DNA of 64,000 bases from Pseudomonas azotoformans (GCF_001579805.1 NZ_CP014546.1:4712001-4776000); one strand, 5' to 3'; counted from the first letter of the stretch, positions 9,589-19,309 are shown. Notes: generated by a model from the sequence alone, not told the origin. Made by a program: numbers and translations.

Positions 9589-10626
9589 ATGATGCGTCTT
9601 TGTGCTGTTATGGTTCTTTCCCTGCTCGGTGGCCTGGTTTCAGTGCACGCCGCGCCTGCGCCGCACCCGCATTGGAGCGTGGGCTTCCATCGCATGACCT
9701 TCCTGGATCCGCTGGATTTGCAGCCGATGAAGGCCATCGCTTTTTATCCCTCCACTGGGCTTGAGCACAGCACGCCGCTGGGCGCCTATCGCGTTGCCGC
9801 CACGGAAGATTCCAAGATTGCCATCGGCCGCTTCCCGATGCTGATGCTGTCCCACGGCAACACCGGCACGCCGCTGGCCTTGCATGACCTGGCCACTTCG
9901 CTGGCGCGTAAAGGCTTCGTGGTGGTGGCGGTGTTGCATCCTGGCGACAACTACAAGGACCACAGCCGCCTGGGCACGGTGAGTAACCTGTATGGCCGGC
10001 CGATCCAGATTTCCGAAGCGATCACGGCCACCTTGGGCGACCCGATGCTGTCGCCCTTCGTCAATGTCGATCAAGTCGGTGTGATCGGTTATTCAGCGGG
10101 CGGTGAAACCGCGTTGATCCTGGCCGGTGCCAAGCCGGACTTCGACCGCCTGCGTCGCTACTGCCAGGAGCGTCCGGAAGACCGCGACGCCTGCACCACC
10201 AAGGGCGAATTGGTAGTGGACCGCGACGACCTGCAGCCGCAATCCGACCCGCGTATTCATGCGTTGATGTTGATGGCGCCGTTGAGCTTGATGTTTGGCC
10301 GTCACACCCTGGCCGACGTGCATGTGCCAGTTCTGCTCTACAGCGGTGACGGTGACAAGCTGGTGGCCGTGGACAAGAACGCTGCGGCGCTGGCGCGCAA
10401 GTTGCCGGAACCGCCGGACTTCAAGCTGTTGGCCGGGGCAGGGCACTTTGTGTTCATGGCGCCGTGTGACAGTGATCAGTTGGCGGCCATGCCGGCGATC
10501 TGCACCGATGCCGACGGCGTCGACCGCGAAGGGATTCACCGTGACCTGATTTCCGAGGCGGGGCGTTTTTTCAGCCACACCCTCGGCCAAGCCACCCGCG
10601 CCGGGATGCAGACGGCTGATCAGTAA
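9589..10626 (+). CDS. Secreted alpha/beta hydrolase, dienelactone-hydrolase-like
   Basis: A protein of about 345 residues with a signal peptide (MMRLCAVMVLSLLGGLVSVHA) and an alpha/beta hydrolase fold. The nucleophile elbow is GYSAGG with Ser at about 169, an LSHGN oxyanion-type strand lies ahead of it, and a C-terminal GAGHFVF carries the likely catalytic His. It resembles the predicted dienelactone hydrolase/platelet-activating-factor acetylhydrolase-like periplasmic proteins whose substrates are unknown. Two adjacent ATGs (9589, 9592) are possible starts; the upstream reading from 9535 would precede the signal peptide. Its last 7 bases overlap the convergent MFS gene. Confidence 0.75.
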   Translation: MMRLCAVMVLSLLGGLVSVHAAPAPHPHWSVGFHRMTFLDPLDLQPMKAIAFYPSTGLEHSTPLGAYRVAATEDSKIAIGRFPMLMLSHGNTGTPLALHDLATSLARKGFVVVAVLHPGDNYKDHSRLGTVSNLYGRPIQISEAITATLGDPMLSPFVNVDQVGVIGYSAGGETALILAGAKPDFDRLRRYCQERPEDRDACTTKGELVVDRDDLQPQSDPRIHALMLMAPLSLMFGRHTLADVHVPVLLYSGDGDKLVAVDKNAAALARKLPEPPDFKLLAGAGHFVFMAPCDSDQLAAMPAICTDADGVDREGIHRDLISEAGRFFSHTLGQATRAGMQTADQ

Positions 10627-11831
10627 GCGCGACGCTTGAGCAGAACGGTCACGCCCAAGGCAGTTACCGACAACAGCGCGGCGCAGAAGAAGATCCAGCC
10701 ATAGCCGAGGTTCAGTGCCACGGCGCCCATCAACGGCCCGGCAATCGCCAGGGCCAAGTCAAAGAACACCGCATAAGCACTCAGGCCCGCGCCACGGCTG
10801 CTGTTGGGCACCTGCTTGATGGCTTCCACGCCGAGTGCCGGGTACACCAGCGACAAGCCAAAGCCGGTCAGCCCTGCGCCAATCAATGCCACGCCCGTCG
10901 ACGGCGCCAGCCAGAGCAACGTCAGGCCCAGGGTCTCGATGGTCATGCAGGCAATGGCGGCACGAAAGCCGCCAAACCGACTGATCGCAGAGATAAACAC
11001 CAGCCGCGACAAGATAAAACACACGCCAAACACCGTCAGGCAGTACGCCGCACCGGCCCAGCCACGATTGAGGTAGTACAGCGTAATAAAGGTGGTGAGG
11101 GTGCCGTAGCCGATGGAGGCCAGGCACAGGCTGGCGCCAAAGGGTGCGATACGCCCGAACACTGCCCAGAACGGCAAACGTTCGCCACGCACCACTGGCA
11201 CCGAGGGTTTATTGCGGATCAGCACCAGGCCCAGCGCGGACAATACGGCCAGTGCAATGCCGAGGCTGTTGTAGCCGTATTCGGCCACCATCACCACGCC
11301 CAGCGGCGCACCAATGGCGATGGCGCCGTAGGACGCGATGCCGTTCCAGGAAATCGAGCGCGCCGTGTGTTCGGCACCGACGGCGCCCATGCACCAACTG
11401 ATGGTGCCCACCCCGATCAGCCCTTGAGCCACGCCCAGCAACAGTCGGCCGACAATCAAAATGCCCAGGCTCAAGGTGGGCGTGCTCTGTAGCAATGTCG
11501 CAAAGAACGTCAGCACGCCGCTGACCAGAATCCCCGCCAACCCCAACACAATGGCGCGCTTGGTGCCGACGTTGTCCGACATGCGCCCGGCCATGGGGCG
11601 GCTGAGCAGAGTCGCCAGGTATTGCGAACCGATCGTGACTCCGGCGACCACGGCGCTGAAGCCCAGTTGCTCATGCACATAGCCAGGAATCACCGCAATC
11701 GGCAGGCCGATGCAGATGAACGCGATAAAGGTGTAGAAGACGATAGAGACGATCTGCAGGGTGATCGACAGGGAGCTGGGGGCGGCGGCAGACATGGGCA
11801 CTCGTTCGCGGGCGGGCGGTGAGGGCATCAT
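10620..11831 (-). CDS. MFS transporter, YhhS/YfcJ-like
   Basis: A 403-residue carrier with 12 predicted membrane helices. Motif A-like RPMAGRMSDNVGTKRA lies between helices 2 and 3. Overall it resembles the YhhS/YfcJ branch of drug/arabinose-efflux-like MFS proteins. The substrate is not predictable. The start could also be MSAAAPSSLSITLQ (11795), which would remove 12 residues without family similarity; neither start has a strong ribosome binding site. A perfect 16-bp palindrome lies 41-56 bp upstream of the longer start. Confidence 0.8.
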   Translation of the reverse strand: MMPSPPARERVPMSAAAPSSLSITLQIVSIVFYTFIAFICIGLPIAVIPGYVHEQLGFSAVVAGVTIGSQYLATLLSRPMAGRMSDNVGTKRAIVLGLAGILVSGVLTFFATLLQSTPTLSLGILIVGRLLLGVAQGLIGVGTISWCMGAVGAEHTARSISWNGIASYGAIAIGAPLGVVMVAEYGYNSLGIALAVLSALGLVLIRNKPSVPVVRGERLPFWAVFGRIAPFGASLCLASIGYGTLTTFITLYYLNRGWAGAAYCLTVFGVCFILSRLVFISAISRFGGFRAAIACMTIETLGLTLLWLAPSTGVALIGAGLTGFGLSLVYPALGVEAIKQVPNSSRGAGLSAYAVFFDLALAIAGPLMGAVALNLGYGWIFFCAALLSVTALGVTVLLKRRAY

Positions 11832-11871
11832 GGCAAGGGCTTGGGGGAAAAGAAAGCAGGCTATCTATTAA

Positions 11872-11887
11872 TTATGGCGCGCCATAA
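11872..11887. promoter_or_regulatory. Perfect 16-bp palindrome upstream of MFS gene
   Basis: TTATGGCGCGCCATAA is fully self-complementary and sits in the promoter region of the minus-strand MFS gene. It has the size and symmetry of an operator for a dimeric repressor. No dedicated regulator gene is adjacent. Confidence 0.45.
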
Positions 11888-11890
11888 ACA

Positions 11891-11921
11891 TGCAAAAAGC
11901 CCCGTCACACAGGACGGGGCT
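11891..11921 (-). terminator. Intrinsic terminator of the ABC-F gene
   Basis: The inverted repeat AGCCCCGTC/GACGGGGCT is followed on the minus strand by a run of T residues. It lies about 40 bp downstream of the stop at 11960. Confidence 0.8.
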
Positions 11922-11959
11922 CAATTTTGCCGCTTGCAGCTAAAAACTAATGGCTGCTC

Positions 11960-13546
11960 TTAAAACACCACACCTTGGCTACGCAGGTAATCATCATAGG
12001 TGCCGCTGAAGTCGATCACGCCGGTGGCGCTCAACTCGATGATGCGGGTGGCCAGGGACGATACGAACTCACGGTCGTGGCTGACGAAGATCAGCGTGCC
12101 CGGGTAGTTCTCCAGCGCCAGGTTCAGCGCTTCGATGGATTCCATGTCCAAGTGGTTGGTCGGTTCGTCCATGAGCAGCACGTTCGGTTTTTGCAGGATC
12201 AGCTTGCCGAACAGCATGCGGCCTTGCTCACCACCGGAAATCACCTTCACCGACTTCTGTATCTCGTCGTTGGAGAACAGCATGCGACCCAGGGTGCCAC
12301 GGATCATTTGCTCGCCTTGGGTCCACTGGCCCATCCAGTCGAACAGGGTCACGTCGTCTTCGAAGTCGTGAGCGTGGTCCTGGGCGTAGTAGCCCAGCTC
12401 TGCGGCGTCGGTCCACTTGATGCTGCCGGCGTCGGGGGTCAGTTCGTTGACCAGGGTGCGCAGCAGGGTGGTCTTGCCGATACCGTTCGGGCCGATGATC
12501 GCTACGCGCTCGCCAGCTTCAACCTGGAAACTGAAGTCTTTGAACAGCGGCTTGCCGTCGAAGCCTTTGGCCATTTTTTCGACCATGACGGCCTGACGGT
12601 GCAGCTTTTTGTTCTGCTCGAAACGGATGAACGGGCTTACGCGGCTCGATGGCTTGACTTCGGCCAACTGGATCTTGTCGATCGCCTTGGCACGGGAAGT
12701 GGCTTGCTTGGCTTTCGAGGCGTTGGCCGAGAAGCGGCTGACGAAGGATTGCAGTTCGGAGATCTGCGCCTTCTTCTTGGCGTTGTCCGACAGCAGTTGC
12801 TCGCGGGACTGGGTCGCCACGGTCATGTACTCATCGTAGTTGCCCGGGAACAGGCGCAGCTCGCCGTAGTCCAGGTCAGCCATGTGGGTGCACACGCTGT
12901 TCAGGAAGTGACGGTCGTGAGAGATGATGATCATCAGGCTGGAGCGCTGGGTCAGGATGTTTTCCAGCCAGCGGATGGTGTTGATGTCCAAGTGGTTGGT
13001 CGGTTCGTCGAGCAACAGCACTTCAGGATCGGAGAACAGCGCCTGGGCCAGCAATACACGCAGTTTCCAACCTGGGGACACTTCGCTCATCGGGCCAAAG
13101 TGTTGCTCCAACGGGATACCCAGGCCCAACAGCAGCTCACCGGCACGGGATTCGGCGGTGTAGCCGTCCATCTCGGCGAACTCGGTTTCCAGCTCGGCCA
13201 CGGCCATGCCGTCTTCTTCGCTCATTTCCGGCAGCGAGTAGATGCGGTCGCGCTCGGCCTTGACCTTCCACAGCTCTTCGTGGCCCATGATCACGGTGTC
13301 GAGCACGGTGAATTCTTCGTAGGCGAACTGGTCCTGGCGCAGTTTACCCAGGCGTACGTTCGGCTCCAGCATGACCTGGCCGCCGGACGGGTCGAGGTCG
13401 CCGCCGAGGATTTTCATGAAGGTCGACTTGCCGCAACCGTTGGCACCGATCAAACCATAACGGTTGCCGGCGCCGAACTTGACCGAGACGTTCTCGAAGA
13501 GCGGCTTGGCGCCGAACTGCATGGTGATGTTAGCTGTGGAGATCAA
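11960..13546 (-). CDS. ybiT: ABC-F family ATPase YbiT
   Basis: A 528-residue soluble protein with two ABC domains and no membrane segments. The first Walker A is GANGCGKST (about 34-42) with [11 protein letters not shown] as Walker B; the second Walker A is GPNGIGKTT with ISGGEQGRM signature and [11 protein letters not shown]. The first signature is SPGWK instead of SGG, as in E. coli YbiT. ABC-F proteins bind the ribosomal E site and modulate translation; YbiT's exact stress role is not settled. The helical linker between the domains is present and of normal size. It is a single gene with its own terminator. Confidence 0.9.
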   Translation of the reverse strand: MISTANITMQFGAKPLFENVSVKFGAGNRYGLIGANGCGKSTFMKILGGDLDPSGGQVMLEPNVRLGKLRQDQFAYEEFTVLDTVIMGHEELWKVKAERDRIYSLPEMSEEDGMAVAELETEFAEMDGYTAESRAGELLLGLGIPLEQHFGPMSEVSPGWKLRVLLAQALFSDPEVLLLDEPTNHLDINTIRWLENILTQRSSLMIIISHDRHFLNSVCTHMADLDYGELRLFPGNYDEYMTVATQSREQLLSDNAKKKAQISELQSFVSRFSANASKAKQATSRAKAIDKIQLAEVKPSSRVSPFIRFEQNKKLHRQAVMVEKMAKGFDGKPLFKDFSFQVEAGERVAIIGPNGIGKTTLLRTLVNELTPDAGSIKWTDAAELGYYAQDHAHDFEDDVTLFDWMGQWTQGEQMIRGTLGRMLFSNDEIQKSVKVISGGEQGRMLFGKLILQKPNVLLMDEPTNHLDMESIEALNLALENYPGTLIFVSHDREFVSSLATRIIELSATGVIDFSGTYDDYLRSQGVVF

Positions 13547-13688
13547 TTACTTTACCTATCAATGGGTTGCGAGCGTGGCGGCAGGAGCCTTCAGGCATGC
13601 GTCAACAGCGACATCAAGGCGCGAAACCCGGTCGCTGAGCAGAAGATTTTGGATGTGTGTTGGAATTTGGCGCGCATTGTCGCATATG

Positions 13689-14969
13689 TCAGGCGACAGT
13701 TGTATGTCCGGCGAAGGATGGTTTTGCCAAGGTCTCCGGCATCGCCAGCCACAGCAGCGCCAACGCCAGTGCCGCCACGCCGGCCAAGGTCAGGAAGGCC
13801 GCGTTGTAACCGGCCTGTTGCACGACGAAACCGGCCAGGCTGCTGCTCAATGCCGCGCCCAGACCGAAGACGGTGGACAGGGCACCCAGGCTGACGTTGA
13901 AGCGTCCGGTGCCTTGGGTCAGGTCCTTGACGATCACCGGGAACAACGCGCCGAAGATCCCGGCGCCGATGCCGTCGAGCATTTGCACGGCCACCAACCA
14001 GTACGGATCGCTAGACAGCGTGTAAAGCACACCGCGCAGCGGCAGGATCATGAAGCCGGCCATCAGCAAGGGTTTGCGTCCCCAGATATCGGCTTTGAGT
14101 CCGACCAGCCAGGCCATCGGTACCATCACCAATTGCGCGGCGACAATACACGCCGACGTCAGCGGCGTGGCCATCTGCAGGTTGATCTGCGAGAGCTTCT
14201 GGCTGACCAGCGGCAGCATCGCGGCATTCGCCAGGTGGAACAGGGCGCAGCAGATCGCAAACAACAGCAATGGACGGTTCGCCAGTAATACCCTCACGCC
14301 GGAGGGTTGTTCGTGGTCCGTGTGATGCTCCGGGTCAAAACCACGGGCGACCTCGTGATCGATCGCCTCTGCCGACACGCAACTGATCGCGACGATACTC
14401 GCCACGGCCATGAAGGCCATCAGGTAAAACACCACCACTGGCCCAAACAGGTAGGCCAAGCCGCCGGCCAACAGCGCTGCGACGGCATTGCCGGCGTGGT
14501 TGAAGGTTTCGTTGCGCCCTGTACGGCGTGTGAACGCGCGTGGCCCGGTGATGCCCAGCGAGATTGCGCTGATGGCGGGCGCGAATACGGACGCGGCGAC
14601 AGCACTGGCGGCCTGGGTCAACGCCACAAGGCTGAAGGAACTGACAAAGGGCAGCAGCAGGCAGCTGCCGGTCACCACGATGGCGGCCAGCGCCACCACT
14701 GCGCGTTTGCTGCGGGTGCGGTCGATCAGTGCACCTGCCGGGCCTTGGGTGAGTAGGGCGGCGATACCTGCCAGGGTCATGACCACGCCGATGCTGGCCG
14801 GGTCCCATTTGTGCACGGCCAGCAAATAAATGGCCAGGTAAGGGCCGAGGCCGTCGCGCACATCCGCCAGGAAGAAATTCAGGCTGTCCAGGGACAAGGC
14901 ATTACTCAGGTCGGAGTGTTTGGCCACGGCGAGGTCTTCGGAGGCGGCGTTCAGGGGCTGAACACGCAT
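13689..14969 (-). CDS. MFS transporter
   Basis: A 426-residue 12-helix carrier. After an N-terminal cytoplasmic tail of about 20 residues, LDSLNFFLADVRDGLGPYLA opens helix 1, and motif A appears as GPAGALIDRTRSKRA. Proteins of this branch are annotated only as MFS transporters; no substrate is suggested by motifs or context. It diverges from the methyltransferase at 15083 over 113 bp. Confidence 0.8.
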   Translation of the reverse strand: MRVQPLNAASEDLAVAKHSDLSNALSLDSLNFFLADVRDGLGPYLAIYLLAVHKWDPASIGVVMTLAGIAALLTQGPAGALIDRTRSKRAVVALAAIVVTGSCLLLPFVSSFSLVALTQAASAVAASVFAPAISAISLGITGPRAFTRRTGRNETFNHAGNAVAALLAGGLAYLFGPVVVFYLMAFMAVASIVAISCVSAEAIDHEVARGFDPEHHTDHEQPSGVRVLLANRPLLLFAICCALFHLANAAMLPLVSQKLSQINLQMATPLTSACIVAAQLVMVPMAWLVGLKADIWGRKPLLMAGFMILPLRGVLYTLSSDPYWLVAVQMLDGIGAGIFGALFPVIVKDLTQGTGRFNVSLGALSTVFGLGAALSSSLAGFVVQQAGYNAAFLTLAGVAALALALLWLAMPETLAKPSFAGHTTVA

Positions 14970-15082
14970 TGCGTTAATGACCTGTGGGCCCTGCGTTAAG
15001 TTTCGCCCGCTTCTCGGGGTTTTAATCCGAGGGCACTTGGCTTATTTTCTGGGCCTCGCTGTTATCAATATCTGGAGACGCA

Positions 15083-15943
15083 ATGGACATGCCCTCAGCT
15101 CAACAGGCAATCGACTGCAACAAGGACGCCTGGGACCAATCCGCCAGCCTGCACAAAACCACTGACACCTGGAACGCGCTGCTCAACAGTGTCGGCGCGG
15201 CTGGCTTTTCTTGCCTGGACCCGACGCTGACCGGCTTGCTGCAAGCCGTGGGTGTGGACGGTAAGGATGTGGTGCAACTGTGCTGCAACAATGGCCGCGA
15301 AAGCCTTTCGCTGTATGGCCTGGGTGCGCGTTCGGTGGTGGGCGTGGATCAATCCCGGGCGTTTCTGCAACAGGCCCGTGAACTGGCCGACGTCTCACCG
15401 CACAGCCCTGAGTTCATCGAAAGTGATATCCACCAATTGCCGCAACGTTTGCAGGCGCGTTTCGATATCGCGCTGGTGACCATCGGCGTGCTGGGCTGGA
15501 TGCCGGATGTGGCGCAGTTCATGCGCCACGTTGCCAGCACCTTGAAACCCGGCGGCACGCTGGTGATGTATGAAACCCATCCATTCCTGGAAGTGTTCGA
15601 TCCGCGGGCACAAAACCCGTTCCTGCCGGCCAGTTCCTACTTTCAGCGCGAACCGTTTGTGCTGCAGGAGTCGATTGTCTATGAAGGCCAGGGTGAGGTG
15701 GCAGGACCCACATCCTATTGGTATGTGCATACCCTGGGCGACGTGGTCACTGCCGCAATCTGCGCACAGTTGCAGATCAGCCACCTGCAGGAGTATGCGC
15801 ACTCCAATCGCGAAGAGCTGTACGACCAATATGAACACCAGCCTGCGCAACTGCCGATGTGTTTTACGTTGACCGCCACCAAACGCGCCGGATATGTCGA
15901 TTTTCAACAGGCAAAAAGAAGCCCGCAAGAAGAGGCGGGCTAA
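15083..15943 (+). CDS. Class I SAM-dependent methyltransferase
   Basis: A 286-residue protein with a Rossmann-type methyltransferase core. Motif I is degenerate, VVQLCCNNGRESLSL instead of the usual ExGxGxG, followed by VVGVDQS (acidic end of strand 2), and later GGTLVMYETHPF after motif IV. A GGAG ribosome binding site precedes the ATG. The family is usually annotated as a general methyltransferase; the substrate is unknown. The last codons overlap a hairpin that probably terminates the convergent gene at 16035-16421. Confidence 0.75.
   Translation: MDMPSAQQAIDCNKDAWDQSASLHKTTDTWNALLNSVGAAGFSCLDPTLTGLLQAVGVDGKDVVQLCCNNGRESLSLYGLGARSVVGVDQSRAFLQQARELADVSPHSPEFIESDIHQLPQRLQARFDIALVTIGVLGWMPDVAQFMRHVASTLKPGGTLVMYETHPFLEVFDPRAQNPFLPASSYFQREPFVLQESIVYEGQGEVAGPTSYWYVHTLGDVVTAAICAQLQISHLQEYAHSNREELYDQYEHQPAQLPMCFTLTATKRAGYVDFQQAKRSPQEEAG
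15915..15941 (-). terminator. Terminator for the minus-strand gene, inside the methyltransferase 3' end
   Basis: AGCCCGC (15920-15926) and GCGGGCT (15935-15941) pair. Read on the minus strand, the stem is followed by TTCTTTTTG. It lies about 95 bp past the stop of the gene at 16035-16421, within the last codons of the opposing gene. Confidence 0.6.
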
Positions 15944-16034
15944 GGGATTCACTGGAGTAGGTAGGCTTCACCCTATAGACCTGAAAGTGAAGGCCTTGTG
16001 AAAATACTGTCGCTGGTTCGGATTGATGCGCTGA

Positions 16035-16421
16035 TCAGGCACGACGCACAAAAGTGCGCATGGTTTGACCTGGCCCAGTACTGAATAGGGTGGGCCTGGG
16101 CATATTTTCATCGGCTGCAATGAACACGAATTCATTCGCTTCCAGGCGATAGCTGGCCGGCAAATGCTTGCCTGCGTCATCGCTGATGGAGTCGATCCAG
16201 GTAATGCGTTTGGGAACGGCAGTGCTGTCCAGATAAAAACGGCCGGCGAGCAGTACCTCGCCACTGACGGTCTTCACTTCGAAGCGGTCGCCGGTAATGG
16301 TTGTGATTGCCCCAGGCGCGCTGTGAGCATCGACGGGATTGAGCACGCCACTGTCTTCGAGTGAGGTTTGCTCCCAGGCACCTTGAAGTGCTTGAACATC
16401 TGGATCTGAGATGGATGACAT
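16035..16421 (-). CDS. TIGR03067-like domain protein of unknown function
   Basis: A 128-residue soluble protein without signal peptide. It shows the pattern LQGAWEQTSLEDSG near the start, a central TITGDRFEVKTVSGEVLLAGRFYLD and PKRITWIDSISDDAG, which fits the small beta-barrel TIGR03067 family (about 100-130 residues, lipocalin-like). No function is established. It stands alone between two plus-strand genes. Confidence 0.6.
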   Translation of the reverse strand: MSSISDPDVQALQGAWEQTSLEDSGVLNPVDAHSAPGAITTITGDRFEVKTVSGEVLLAGRFYLDSTAVPKRITWIDSISDDAGKHLPASYRLEANEFVFIAADENMPRPTLFSTGPGQTMRTFVRRA

Positions 16422-16818
16422 ACAAATTCCTTTTTTTCTGGGATTCAGTCGCCGAGCACTGCAGGAAATTCGGCACTTTTTATAGCTTAATGTGTAGCGC
16501 TGCGTAGGAATGGTCCTGTTTTTTAGAGATTTAGAGGTTTTTCCTTGAACGACAGGTGATTAGCGATATTTTGCCTGCCCGTCGGGTAACGTCTCATAAC
16601 GGACCGTAATACTTTGGGTGTCTATCAGTAATGACTCCCGTGTAACTGAAACGAAACCTTTTGTGGCACAGGTATGAAACCTCGGTAAGCCTGGGTGATC
16701 CCTTTGTCGAAAGAAGGCTATGTGTATTGTGTGTCCGGACGTTGCCTCCTGTTTATTCAGTCGTTATTCAGGTCTGTTTGTTGGGCGCTGGATTTCAACT
16801 CATCAGGGTGCATGAACT
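16422..16818. other. 397-bp intergenic region upstream of wzz-like gene
   Basis: Visibly more AT-rich than its surroundings. No open frame with a ribosome binding site, hairpin terminator or clear operator was recognised; it presumably holds the divergent promoters for the genes at 16035-16421 and 16819. Confidence 0.5.
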
Positions 16819-18135
16819 TTGAACAACACTCCCCAGCTTCATCGTTATTTACCTTCAGATGAAGTCGATCTCTTTGAGCTGTTCGGCGCGATCTGGAAGC
16901 ACAAAAAACTTGTCATTGGTTGCACGATCCTCGCAGGCTTTCTGGGAGTAGGCTATGTGTATCTGGCCCCCAAGGTGTATCAAGTCAGCAGTGTACTGCG
17001 GCCTGCGGCAATCAATGATCTGGACGCTCTCAACCGTTCAGAAGTCTACAAGTTGCCACCGGCTGACGCATTGACCAAGGTAGGCGCGCAACTCGACTCA
17101 TACGAAGCAAGGCTAGGCTTTTTCAGGGCCAACCCGAAGCTCTTCGGGCGCTTCCAACAGCCTGGGCGCAGCCTGGAGCAGAGTTTTGAGGTATTCAACA
17201 ACAAGGCTATTCACTTGGTACTCATGGAGTCCAAGAATCCCGACGCGCTCAACAATTATGTCCGCTTGGAAATGCAGTACCCCGACGGGATTGACGGGGC
17301 TGCAATTCTCAACGGGTTCGTGGCTCACGCTATTTCACAACAGCGCGAACAAGTGGGGGCCGACCTCAAGGTCATGGTCAATAATCGCCTCAACGAGCTC
17401 AAAGGCAAGATCGACGCTGCCCGCGCCAACTATGAAGCAGATAAAGCGTCGCAAATCGCTAGGTTGTTGGAGGCGGATAAGGTCAAGCGTGCTCAACTGC
17501 GAGACGAGCTCAGCGCCTTGCGTCTGGAGATGGAAGCACAACGCAACAGCCGCTTGGCTGAATTAGCGGAGGCTATCTCGATAGCCAGGACGATTAGCAT
17601 CAAGCATCCCACCACGCCCTCCGCAATGGGGGCTGAGGCACAGCGAGGCTCGATCCAGGTGGTGCGCACCGAAGTGACCAATCAGAAGATCCCGCTTTAC
17701 TTTATGGGCACCGAGGCGCTTGAGGCCGAGCGGGCAGCGTTGGCACGACGTACCAATAACGACTTTACCAACAGCCGCATTGCAGAAATTGGCAAGGCAT
17801 TGCGCATGCTGGATGTTAATCGCGAAGTGGAAGTACTCGACAGCCGCAAGAATGAAGATGTGTTCTTGCAAGACCTTGAACCGTATTGGGCAGAAGAGGC
17901 TCGACTGCACAGCCTTAATATCGATATGAGCGCCCTGAAGCTGGTGACTGTGGACCAGCAGGCGCAGCCGCCGCTGAGCCCTATCAAACCGAAAAAGGGC
18001 TTGGTTATCGCGTTGAGCCTGTTGACAGGGCTGACGCTAGGAATACTGACCGCGTTGATTTGGCACTTTGCTCAGGTGCGCCGTGAAACCGGACCTTTTT
18101 CAGTGTTCGACGAACGTCGGACTCCACGTCGCTAG
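16819..18135 (+). CDS. Wzz-family polysaccharide chain-length regulator, orphan
   Basis: A 438-residue inner-membrane protein. Membrane helix 1 is at about 31-51 (KLVIGCTILAGFLGVGYVYLA), a long periplasmic coiled-coil region spans 60-390, and a proline-rich PPLSPIKPKK motif leads into membrane helix 2 at about 394-416. This is the PCP-1/Wzz architecture that sets O-antigen modal length. The start is TTG, with AGGG about ten bases upstream; an ATG seven bases earlier is out of frame and stops quickly. It is longer than typical Wzz (about 325-350), closer to the very-long-chain type. No O-antigen synthesis genes are next to it. Confidence 0.85.
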   Translation: MNNTPQLHRYLPSDEVDLFELFGAIWKHKKLVIGCTILAGFLGVGYVYLAPKVYQVSSVLRPAAINDLDALNRSEVYKLPPADALTKVGAQLDSYEARLGFFRANPKLFGRFQQPGRSLEQSFEVFNNKAIHLVLMESKNPDALNNYVRLEMQYPDGIDGAAILNGFVAHAISQQREQVGADLKVMVNNRLNELKGKIDAARANYEADKASQIARLLEADKVKRAQLRDELSALRLEMEAQRNSRLAELAEAISIARTISIKHPTTPSAMGAEAQRGSIQVVRTEVTNQKIPLYFMGTEALEAERAALARRTNNDFTNSRIAEIGKALRMLDVNREVEVLDSRKNEDVFLQDLEPYWAEEARLHSLNIDMSALKLVTVDQQAQPPLSPIKPKKGLVIALSLLTGLTLGILTALIWHFAQVRRETGPFSVFDERRTPRR

Positions 18136-18388
18136 GCCGGGTTGGACCTATCGCAGGCTTGTCGCGCAACAAGCCCGCCCAACACATTCACAAGACAGCT
18201 TTTCACAATTCTTAGTTAACTTTTAGTTACAACCTGTGGCTAAATAACTGCAAAGGGCCACGAGCCGGGTTGTCACTCAGCCGGTCGGGCCCATTGTGTG
18301 AATTGTGATTTCAGGTGCTGCTATCCAACCTCGGCCGTTGTGGGCACGCAGGAGCAGCCTGTTCTCTTCTGACTTGTGACGAAATCTC
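18136..18388. other. 253-bp intergenic region with spaced inverted repeat
   Basis: The region separates wzz and lpxO. CACAATTC near 18204 and GAATTGTG near 18299 are inverted copies about 90 bp apart, and a GC-rich imperfect hairpin (GGGCC...GGCCC) lies between them. No gene was recognised. Confidence 0.35.
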
Positions 18389-19288
18389 TTGAAACTCATC
18401 ATTGTTGTTCTCTACGTTGCCTCGATTGCGTATGTACACCTGCGTGGCCGGGTGCGGCACAAGCTGGGTCGCCAGCTCAGTGATCATTCGACCTTCCTGG
18501 CACCGATCAACTGCTTTCTCTACCTCTTCTCCAAGCTGCCCAGCCGACCGTATCTGTCGCCCAGCGATTTTCCCGATTTGAGCCCGCTCCAGGAGCATTG
18601 GGAAGAAATCCGCCTGGAAGGGCAGAACCTCATGCGTGCCGGGGAGATCAAGCGTTCGGACCAGTACAACGACGTGGGTTTCAATTCGTTCTTCAAGTCG
18701 GGCTGGAAGCGTTTTTACCTGAAATGGTATGGCGACAGTCATCCTTCAGCGATGAAGCTGTGCCCGCGCACCACTGAGCTGGTGCAAAGCATCGGTTCGA
18801 TCAAGGCCGCGATGTTCGCCGAGCTGCCACCGGGCTCCAAGCTGGTACGCCACCGTGATCCGTATGCCGGTTCGTACCGCTATCACCTGGGCCTGGATAC
18901 TCCGAACGATCCTGGCTGCTACATCAATGTGGATGGCGAAAACTACTACTGGCGTGACGGTGAGCCGGTGATGTTTGACGAAACCTACATCCACTACGCT
19001 GAAAACACCACGCAGCAGAACCGCATCATCCTGTTCTGCGACATTGAGCGCCCGATGAAGTATCGCTGGGCCGCTGCGTTCAACCGCTGGTTCAGCCGCA
19101 ACGTGATGGCGGCCGCTGGCTCGCCCAACGATGCCGGGGACAAGACCGGTGGGCTCAACCGCGCGTTCACACGCCTGTACAAGATTCGTCTGCGCGGCAA
19201 GGAATTGAAAAAGCGCAATCGCACGCGCTATTACCTGGAAAAATGGGCGATCTTTGCTGGATTGGCGGCCATCTTCCTGCTGATCTGA
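18389..19288 (+). CDS. lpxO: Lipid A 2-hydroxylase LpxO (Fe(II)/2-oxoglutarate dioxygenase)
   Basis: A 299-residue membrane-anchored dioxygenase that adds a 2-hydroxyl to the secondary laurate of lipid A at the inner membrane. There is an N-terminal membrane segment (about 1-18) and a basic C-terminal segment ending in another (about 283-299). The aspartyl/asparaginyl hydroxylase core has LVRHRDPYAGSYRYHLGL (H-D iron ligands) and FDETYIHYAENTT (distal His). The predicted start is TTG, giving MKLIIVVLYVASIAYVHLRGR as in other LpxO proteins; no good Shine-Dalgarno is visible. It follows the Wzz-type gene, and both act on LPS. Confidence 0.9.
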   Translation: MKLIIVVLYVASIAYVHLRGRVRHKLGRQLSDHSTFLAPINCFLYLFSKLPSRPYLSPSDFPDLSPLQEHWEEIRLEGQNLMRAGEIKRSDQYNDVGFNSFFKSGWKRFYLKWYGDSHPSAMKLCPRTTELVQSIGSIKAAMFAELPPGSKLVRHRDPYAGSYRYHLGLDTPNDPGCYINVDGENYYWRDGEPVMFDETYIHYAENTTQQNRIILFCDIERPMKYRWAAAFNRWFSRNVMAAAGSPNDAGDKTGGLNRAFTRLYKIRLRGKELKKRNRTRYYLEKWAIFAGLAAIFLLI

Positions 19289-19309
19289 GGCCCGCTTCAC
19301 GGGCGCTAT

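Noticed and set aside
11975..13894. 639-codon plus-strand frame opposite ybiT
   Set aside because: It is antisense to an intact ABC-F gene and has no recognisable motifs.
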